Source: Amanita rubescens
Taxonomy: Eukaryota; Basidiomycota; Agaricomycetes; Agaricales; Amanitaceae
Length of the DNA: 64,000 nt
Assembly (NCBI GenBank): GCA_015039365.1
Contig: WION01000003.1
Location: forward strand, 248,001 to 312,000
Direction: 5' to 3'
Shown here: positions 57,716 through 64,000 of the stretch, piece by piece
How the letters are laid out: each line of letters opens with the position of its first letter
How positions within the stretch are numbered: position 1 is the first letter of the stretch
Notes under the pieces: model-generated
The model's input: the letters and a program-made list of their open reading frames with translations, nothing else
What the model was told of the DNA's origin: nothing
Databases searched by the model: none
Position numbers and translations under genes: made by a program

Positions 57716-60654
57716 ATGGGTTCTAATTCAAGGCCTCTACTCGTCTTCCCGCCCTCGGTTAGTACAACAAGGTCCGTATTTTTTCTTCGCGTTGTTCGCT
57801 TGGAACCTACACATACGCAGGGTAATAACAACGACTACGACTACAACTTCCTACGCGCCAATTCCTCTCCCACAACTCCCACCTCTTTCTCCTCCAAAGG
57901 ATCCGAAACAATATCCCCTGCTTAATGCCACCTTACCCGCTTCTTTGCGACAATTTCCACTCATTTTCCCAGGCGGCGCACGCGCTACTTTCCGCGAAGG
58001 GGATTTCGGCAATGACGAGATGCAAGAAGAGCCAGAGGTTTCAACAGGAATGGGATGGCGTATGCTGAAACGAGATGAAGATTCTGAAAGTTCTCCAAAC
58101 GTTGGTCTAGTGGACGCCATTGAAAGATACGGCAAGAAACGATCACACGTCGAAGACACAATGATGGACGTTGAGACAGCAATGGGTGCTTGTGCTGCCG
58201 CGCCTCCGCGTAAGAAGGCGAGAGCCGCTCATTTACCTCAGATTAACACCCACAACGTCAACGCCGCCGCTCCTCCTTCCCCTCTCCCTTCTCCCCATGG
58301 TTCACCACCCCCTGAAAGTATTTGGCCTTCTGCTCCTCCAAGTGGTCCCTCATCACCTCAACCTCAAGCACCGCTCCAACCAGATTTTGCACTTACAACT
58401 CTCTTGACGTTGCCCTCATTGCTAGCGCATTTCACTGCCCTCCCTGCGCCGTTGCAATCACATGTTCTTCTCACGCTGCTGCGACACTCACCCCTTCCTG
58501 TACTGCGCACTCTCCACTCCGTTCTTACTCCGACTCTAGCACGCGACTTTATCACCCTCTTACCCCCAGAAATCGTATCACAAATTCTCAGTTATCTACC
58601 CGTATCAGCACTCGCCCGTGCATCCCGAGTTTCCAAAGCCTGGAGATCGATAATCGATTCTGATATTGTCCTTTGGAGAGACTTGCTGAAAAATACTGAC
58701 ATTTGGTTCGGAGGTGACTCGGAACAAGCATTTGCAAACTCATTGTGCGCGCGTAGGCGCCACGCGAGTAACCAGATACCATCCTCTTTACCCCTTCCCC
58801 ACCCTTTCAAGACTCTCTTCAAGTCTCGACATCTGACCCGCATGCGTTGGGTAAACAATCCACGGCCGAAACAGATATCCTTCCCTGCCCACGGTTCCTC
58901 GGTCGTCACCTGTCTAATCTTCTCCCGCGGTCGTATCATTTCTGCTTCTGATGATCATTCTATTCATGTCTACTCGCCTTATACTGGTGAGCTAACTCGG
59001 TCGTTAGAGGGCCATGAAGGCGGTGTCTGGGCGCTGGCCGCGAGTAAAGACACACTTGTCAGCGGATCCACGGATAGATCTGTCAGAATCTGGGACCTTA
59101 ACACTGGTAAATGTACTCACGTGTTCGGCGGTCATACAAGTACGGTACGATGTCTTGCCATCGTGAAGCCAGAAATGGTCGAAGTCGAACACGAGGATGG
59201 TTCAATCACAAAGGAAAAGTGGCCCAAAAGACCTCTGATCGTTACCGGAAGCCGGGACCATTCGTTGAGAGTGTGGACTTTGCCTAAACCTGAGGATCCA
59301 GAATACAAATCGTTTAGCACAGAAGAAGGGGAAATGGATGCAACCGATGCATCTGTATGTATTCGTTTCATCCCTTGTTTTCAGCAAGCTGACCATATTT
59401 TCCATACAGGACGTTGACGATAACCCATACCATCGTTTCCATTTACCAGGCCATGATCATGCGGTCAGAGCGTTGGCAGCTCGAGGTAGAACATTAGTGT
59501 CAGGCAGTTATGACTGCACCGTTCGTGTATGGGATATCATCACCGGGACATGCAAACATGTACTGACAGGTCATACACAAAAAGGTGAATAATTCCTAAA
59601 GCTTCTCATGCGTAATACTGACTGATGTTCTTTGAATCAAGTATACAGCGTAGTATTGGATCCTATACGCCACCAAGCATGTTCTGGATCAATGGATGGC
59701 ACGGTTCGCGTATGGAATCTTAGAACGGGCGCATGTCAACATACGCTCACAGGACACACATCCCTTGTTGGTCTGCTTGGTCTTTCACCATCCTATCTCG
59801 TCTCCGCAGCCGCAGATTCGACGCTTCGAATCTGGGATCCAGACACGGGTAAACTCAAACATACCCTAGCGGCGCATACGGGCGCCATAACTTGCTTCCA
59901 GCACGATGAATTTAAAGTCCTTAGCGGGTCCGATGGGAATCTCAAAATGTGGGACATTAGAGAGGGTACGGTCGTTCGAGACCTACTGACGAGCATCACT
60001 GGTGTATGGCAAGTGGTGTTTGAAGGGCGGTGGTGTGTTGCCGCGAGCAACACTGGAGAAGCGACGATGTTGGACGTGTGGGATTTCGGAACCGATCAGG
60101 ATGAGGACTGGATTGGCGAGCCACCTGCTGGCATTTATGATGACGACTGGCTTGGCAGCGATGGAGACGGCGACCAAGAGGCTAACCTCCGGATACGGCG
60201 ATATGCCGGGACATCGAAAGATCCATCTAAACAAGCGGATGTGGATGCCATGGATCAGGATGATTCAGGCCCTTACGATTCTGAAATCGAGATCGATACG
60301 GAAGGGCTACTCCTCGATCCGACTAACGATGAGTTGACGGATGGCGTGGAGGGATTAAACGTGACGATTAAGGAGCAGCAGCCGGTCGGTGATGAAGGCG
60401 GTTTTATCAAGGACTGGTCGGAAGGTATCGATCCCTCCCGGTGGCCGCTGCTGGTTCCCACTGGTTCCGCAACTCTATCTCGTACGACATCAACCGAATC
60501 TGGTCAACAAGCAAGAGGAAACTCGGTAGGACCGACCTCGTCGACGATGGCGGGTCCACCTGGTACGAGGTTTCCGTTGCCTAGGAATGCTACGATGAAC
60601 GACGAAACGCCCACTCGACCACGTATACGAGGAACTTCAAGTCGAAGGCGGTAA
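57716..60654 (+). CDS. CDC4: CDC4/FBXW7-type F-box and WD40 protein
   Basis: Four exons (57716-57771, 57821-59354, 59410-59584, 59642-60654) give 925 aa. Starting at MGSNSRPLLVFPPS needs a 49-nt first intron that joins STTR to VITTTTTTTSYAPIPLPQLP; an alternative unspliced start at 57660 is less likely. F-box at residues ~265-310 (LPPEIVSQILSYLPVSALAR...SKAWRSIIDSDIVLWRDLL). About eight WD40 repeats follow from ~365 (LEGHEGGVWALA, SGSTDRSVRIWDL, SGSYDCTVRVWDI, SGSMDGTVRVWNL, SAAADSTLRIWDP, SGSDGNLKMWDI). In SCF ubiquitin ligases this protein binds SKP1 and phosphodegrons of cell-cycle proteins such as Sic1 or cyclin E. The C-terminal tail is acidic then Ser/Arg-rich. Confidence 0.92.
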
Positions 60655-61001
60655 CGACTTTTTTTGGTTCGACTATAGATACCCACCCACCTCGCAACTG
60701 CTGAACGCGCCGCGTTACCACACGAACACACATCCCTTGCTCTGTTATATTTGTGCTATTGCTATGTGGCCATATTTGTTATATCGTCGCGGTGGGTTGG
60801 TCTGGACTCTGCGGGTTCATAGGATACTACTACTCTACTACACCTCCTCTCTTTTTTACTCACTTGTAACACTTGCCTCCATCAAATTTGATGTCTCATA
60901 TATGAATAGCTTAGATAGATAATTGACAATGAATATGGCACGCAGTGTAACGCTTCTCCCAAGAGAGAAAAAATATCATTGTCGTTGCACTACGAATACA
61001 T
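60655..61001. terminator. Convergent 3' region, CDC4 / cyclophilin
   Basis: About 350 bp between two convergent stop codons, T-rich on the plus strand and holding both polyadenylation regions. No gene seen. Confidence 0.5.
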
Positions 61002-61750
61002 TCATGCGACACGAGCTTTATGGATTTTAATATCCTCTACGGGTCTAGTACGCCGCAAGTCAGCCAAAAACGCATAAAACTAGAAGAAAGCACACTACTA
61101 ACTTATCCTGCGCATCAACGGCAACAGAACCCAATCGTTGCACTACACGCATTCCTGACTCAACACGTCCGAATATAGTGTGTTTGTTATCGAGATAAGG
61201 CGTAGGACCTAGCGTGATGAAGAATTGTGAGCCTGTTTTCGCGTTAGAGGGACTTGTGCTGGAGCGTTGGTTGGGGAGACGGGTACCGTTCGAGTTTGGG
61301 CCTGAATTGGCCATGGCTAAGATTCCAGCGCCCGTAAACCTCAAGTCGGGATGGATCTCATCTTCGCTGAAATTTGGGACAGTTGTTAAGTCAAAAAACG
61401 CAGAAGGATGGAGTTCTACATTACAATCTTTGTCCGTAGATACTCGTTCCTCCTCGACCTGTTCCTGTCGGGTCACCTCCCTGGATCATAAAGTCCTAAT
61501 GAAACGTTATAGGGTTCCTGGAATGAAAAGGAAACTGGTGCACACACGGCAATGATGCGATGGAACACGACGCCATTGTAGTATCCCCGTTTCGCAAGTT
61601 CTGCAAAGTTTTGGCAAGTCTACTTATGATTTTAGCATATCGAGTGAACGAAACCCGGGAGTTGTAACGTACCTTTGGTGCATGGTTCCAGTACAACTCT
61701 AGCTGTACGTCGCCCAGACTGGTCTCTAGAACGACGGATGAGTCTGACAT
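61002..61750 (-). CDS. PPIL1-type cyclophilin (peptidyl-prolyl isomerase)
   Basis: Six exons give a ~160-aa single-domain cyclophilin. N-terminus [20 protein letters not shown]; then [20 protein letters not shown], spliced to [20 protein letters not shown] and [20 protein letters not shown]. The catalytic Arg (FHR), Gln (QGGD) and Phe (QFFITL) are present. A 54-nt stop-free intron (GTACCC...AAACAG) between PNSNG and SQFFITL would otherwise add 18 odd residues. The last exon ([13 protein letters not shown]) is reached through an intron starting GTTAGT. Closest to PPIL1/Cyp1, a spliceosome-associated isomerase; that specific role is inferred from the sequence type. One position that is usually Pro (FHRIIP) is Ala here. 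Confidence 0.9.
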
Positions 61751-61795
61751 AATTAAGCGCTTACCATTTTTGGACTTGACATCGACCCAGACGCG
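61751..61795. promoter_or_regulatory. 45-bp bidirectional promoter, cyclophilin / DTD1
   Basis: Only 45 bp separate the two divergent start codons, so 5' UTRs must be tiny or transcription must start inside the opposite gene. The interval contains AATTAAGCGCTTACC. Co-expression is expected but not shown. Confidence 0.6.
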
Positions 61796-62646
61796 ATGAG
61801 GGCGGTGATTCAGAAAGTTACTTCAGCGTCTGTTACAGGTGGGTTCGGTTCGTTTTTTGGGAGACGATAATCTCACTGTACTTAGTCGATGGTGAAGTCA
61901 TTTCTAAAATCGCTAAAGGCTTAATGGTCCTTGTCGGGATCGGTACAGGTCTGCGTACTGCAGCCACGGACATTTGGTAGCAAGCTCACGAATACTATGT
62001 CCCAGGACAGATGATACCATGTCTGACGTTACAACGATAGCGAACAAAATGTGAGTGTCGCAATCTACTGTGATCATCCAACTACAATCCCCAATGTCAC
62101 TAGTTTATCGTTGAGAGTTTTCAATGACCCTAACGATCTGGAAAAGATGTGGAAAGCGAACGTTAAAGACATTGGCGGAGAGATTATGTGCGTGTCGCAG
62201 TTTACGTTGATGGCGAACACGACCAAGGGTAATAAGCCTGATTTTCATCGAGCCATGGTAATTCTCCCTTCTTGCGTAAAATTGACAATTGATGCTTCTT
62301 CTTCAAGGCAAGCGAGGCGTCGAGGGAAATGTACGCAACTTTCTTGGACAAGCTGAGGCAGTCATACCAGGCGGACAGAATACAAGGCGCGTTTTAATCT
62401 GGTTACTATCATGCACTATCTCACTTTCGTTGTAGATGGTAGATTTGGAGCGATGATGGATGTCAGTCTCACTAACGAAGTAGGTTAATACAGCTTTTAT
62501 CTTTCAACCGCATGTTCACAACAAAAACACAGGGTCCTGTCACCTTTACGATTGATTCTCGCAAGTTTGAATACATCAATTCATCGAACAAGAACTCGAA
62601 GGCTAGTTCACGCATAGATTTAGCTCAACAACCGTCAAATAACTAA
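61796..62646 (+). CDS. DTD1: D-aminoacyl-tRNA deacylase
   Basis: About seven exons, ~170 aa. MRAVIQKVTSASV is the family's N-terminal signature; VDGEVISKIAKGLMVLVGIG, SLRVFNDP, GEIMCVSQFTLMANTTKGNK, PDFHRAM and DGRFGAMMDVSLTNEGPVTF follow. The SQFTL and NEGPVT motifs form the chiral active site that removes D-amino acids (and Gly from tRNA-Ala) from mischarged tRNAs. Restoring RIQ|DGRFGAMM needs an intron beginning GC (CAAG|GCGCGT...TTGTAG), a non-canonical GC-AG intron. Its stop lies 16 bp from the convergent SNU13 stop, so the 3' UTRs must overlap. Confidence 0.92.
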
Positions 62647-62662
62647 TGTATTGTATGGATCC

Positions 62663-63201
62663 CTAGACCATGAGCTTCTCGATAGTGTTCCTAAGAGTGT
62701 GGATCTGGCTCTGAATTTCTTTGGCCTCCCCGGTGGTGATACTTGCAGCAATGACGGGTCTCGAAACATTGCAGGCACGTCCAAGGGCAGCCTTTGACGG
62801 CACGAACACGTAGGTTACGTTCTTGAAGAGGAGTGATCAGATGTTCAGTTCTATGAAAACAGTAATATTATGTTCACCTTTTCTTCGCACAGAAGCGGTA
62901 AATGGAGCAAAATCTCCAAAGGCTCCGTATCGGCAGTCAAGATAATGAGCTCGGCGATACCACGATTAAGAGTCTTGGTCGCTGCTCAGACATTAGTAAT
63001 GGTCAATGAAGTACATACAAGTCTAGCGTACCTTCATTGGCACCCTTTTTAAGTTGCTTGTATGTGCCCGCCTGTTGAACGAGATCAAGTATCTAGGGGA
63101 TGGATAAGGAAAAAAATAATGTCGGGAAGCGAAATTTTCCATACAGAGTTGGTCAAGTCCGCATCTGCGAGCGGCCATGCTTTTCCGTGCGCCTCTGCCA
63201 T
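62663..63201 (-). CDS. SNU13: SNU13 / 15.5K, L7Ae-family snRNP and snoRNP protein
   Basis: Four exons encode ~126 aa: [80 protein letters not shown] and [20 protein letters not shown] in order. [13 protein letters not shown] is the kink-turn RNA-binding signature of the L7Ae family. The protein binds the kink-turn of U4 snRNA and of box C/D snoRNAs, and works in splicing and rRNA methylation in nucleus and nucleolus. Each exon is too short to show up as a long open frame; the gene is recognised only by joining them. Nearly invariant in sequence, so the identification is secure. Confidence 0.95.
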
Positions 63202-63295
63202 TTCTGTGACCTCACTGGTTGATCCTTGGTCGAACGAGCAAGTTTAGAAGAAGAAGGAAAACGAGTCAAACTGTGTTACGTCAGCCGGTTATAAT
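63202..63295. promoter_or_regulatory. 94-bp bidirectional promoter, SNU13 / gamma-glutamylcyclotransferase
   Basis: Two divergent start codons are 94 bp apart. No TATA-like element is evident for SNU13. Confidence 0.55.
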
Positions 63296-63876
63296 ATGGA
63301 TTCCCTCGACATCAACCACAAGAAGCTGTACTTTGGCTATGGCAGCAATATGTGGAAAGATCAGATGCGGCGTCGATGCCCACATAGTAACTTTGTGGGC
63401 GTCGGGGTCTTTCGAGGATGGTGATCGTGCCCGATTAGTTTCTTGCGATCGGTGTGCGCTAACGATTATATAGGAAGTGGATCATTAACACCAGAGGATA
63501 TGCCAACGTCGTCCCGTCTCCTGATGACGAGGTGTATGGTCTTCTGTACGAGATGACCCGGGAGGATGAAATCGCCTTAAACGGCTATGAAGGTTTTCCC
63601 GAGATTTATCAAAGGCAAATAGTAGACATCGAAGTTAAGAGTGGGTCAAGCGAAGTTATCAATGCGCCTGGAAAGAAAGTCATGGCCATTGTCTACATTG
63701 ATAACAACAGCACGACCGGCGGTGACCCGAAAGAGGAGTACATCGGGCGGATGAACGAAGCGATTAAGGATGCACTAAAGGAGGGCGTACCGGAAAATTA
63801 TATACAGAAATATCTTCGTAAGTCTATACCAGACATATCTACTACTAGCAGTACTGCTGCTACAGCCATTAACTAG
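63296..63876 (+). CDS. Gamma-glutamylcyclotransferase-like protein
   Basis: Two exons (63296-63420, 63474-63876) give 175 aa. The fold signature YFGYGSNM lies at residues ~12-19, and the splice restores FRGWKWIINTRGYANVV. The likely catalytic Glu is in NGYEGFPEIYQRQ. GGCT-fold enzymes cyclise gamma-glutamyl groups to 5-oxoproline in glutathione turnover; the exact substrate here is unknown. The C-terminus has a helical stretch (KEEYIGRMNEAIKDALKEGV) and a Ser/Thr/Ala tail. Diverges from SNU13. Confidence 0.88.
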
Positions 63877-63898
63877 ATAGATAGATACCCTTTATTTA

Positions 63899-64000
63899 TC
63901 ACGAGTACCAAATATACCAAAATACATTTGCCCAGTACGCGTCAGCGCGCTCAGAAATCATATCTCGCACCATGAACTCTCTGGCTGAACGATTCTCGAC
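63899..64000 (-). CDS. C-terminal end of a gene running off the right edge
   Basis: An open frame enters from the right edge and ends in a TGA 23 bp past the neighbouring stop. Its residues (FMVRDMISERADAYWANVF) look like a helical protein end. Too short to identify; may be chance. Confidence 0.3.
   Translation of the reverse strand, partial: VENRSAREFMVRDMISERADAYWANVFWYIWYS

Noticed and set aside
1..64000. CRISPR arrays, bacterial operons, ribosome-binding sites, phage attachment sites
   Set aside because: The window is eukaryotic (spliced genes, nuclear-type tRNA); none of these was seen. The regular 10-bp and 68-bp arrays are parts of the transposon, not spacer arrays.

Overview
This 64-kb window comes from a filamentous basidiomycete, most likely an Agaricomycete. 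Genes carry many ~50-nt GT-AG introns with CTAAC/CTGAC-like branch sites. Gene content includes UPF1, ELP3, MDM12, CDC4, SNU13, a nuclear-type tRNA and a Zn2Cys6 regulator, and there is a chromodomain Ty3/gypsy element. Exon structures below were worked out by hand from reading frames and splice signals; no search was run.

Layout. 0-5 kb: a GNAT acetyltransferase, a disordered conserved-looking protein and degenerate intergenic DNA. 5.4-11.5 kb: UPF1 (-), tRNA-Phe(GAA) (-) and ELP3 (+). 11.5-21 kb: a gene-poor stretch holding two small paralogous genes of unknown function with the same exon layout. 21-27.7 kb: a minus-strand block of MDM12 (ERMES), a Golgi-type apyrase and a PWWP-domain protein.

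29.4-48.6 kb is a nest of mobile DNA. A young gypsy chromovirus (188-bp LTRs with no visible difference, TSD CTCGA, internal deletion of the RT active site and RNase H) has had its 3' LTR split by a 14,744-bp DNA transposon. That transposon has imperfect terminal inverted repeats starting TATGAC, a 6-bp TSD (CCTTTG) and subterminal 10-bp-period arrays at both ends in mirrored orientation. It carries four apparently intact multi-exon genes: a DD35E integrase-type transposase, a zinc-binding plus HECT-like protein, and two proteins of unknown function (459 and 657 aa). The ends, TSD length and transposase fit the poorly described IS3EU superfamily. This is the most interesting object in the window.

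48.8-64 kb: a conserved-looking disordered protein, a gene-poor 3.8 kb with a possible tRNA-like/SINE relic, a Zn2Cys6 transcription factor diverging from a CDC4-type F-box/WD40 gene, and a very compact cluster (PPIL1-type cyclophilin, D-aminoacyl-tRNA deacylase, SNU13, gamma-glutamylcyclotransferase) whose divergent start codons lie only 45 and 94 bp apart. The housekeeping genes serve mRNA surveillance, tRNA modification and quality control, splicing/snoRNPs and ubiquitin-dependent cell-cycle control; no shared pathway explains their neighbourhood.
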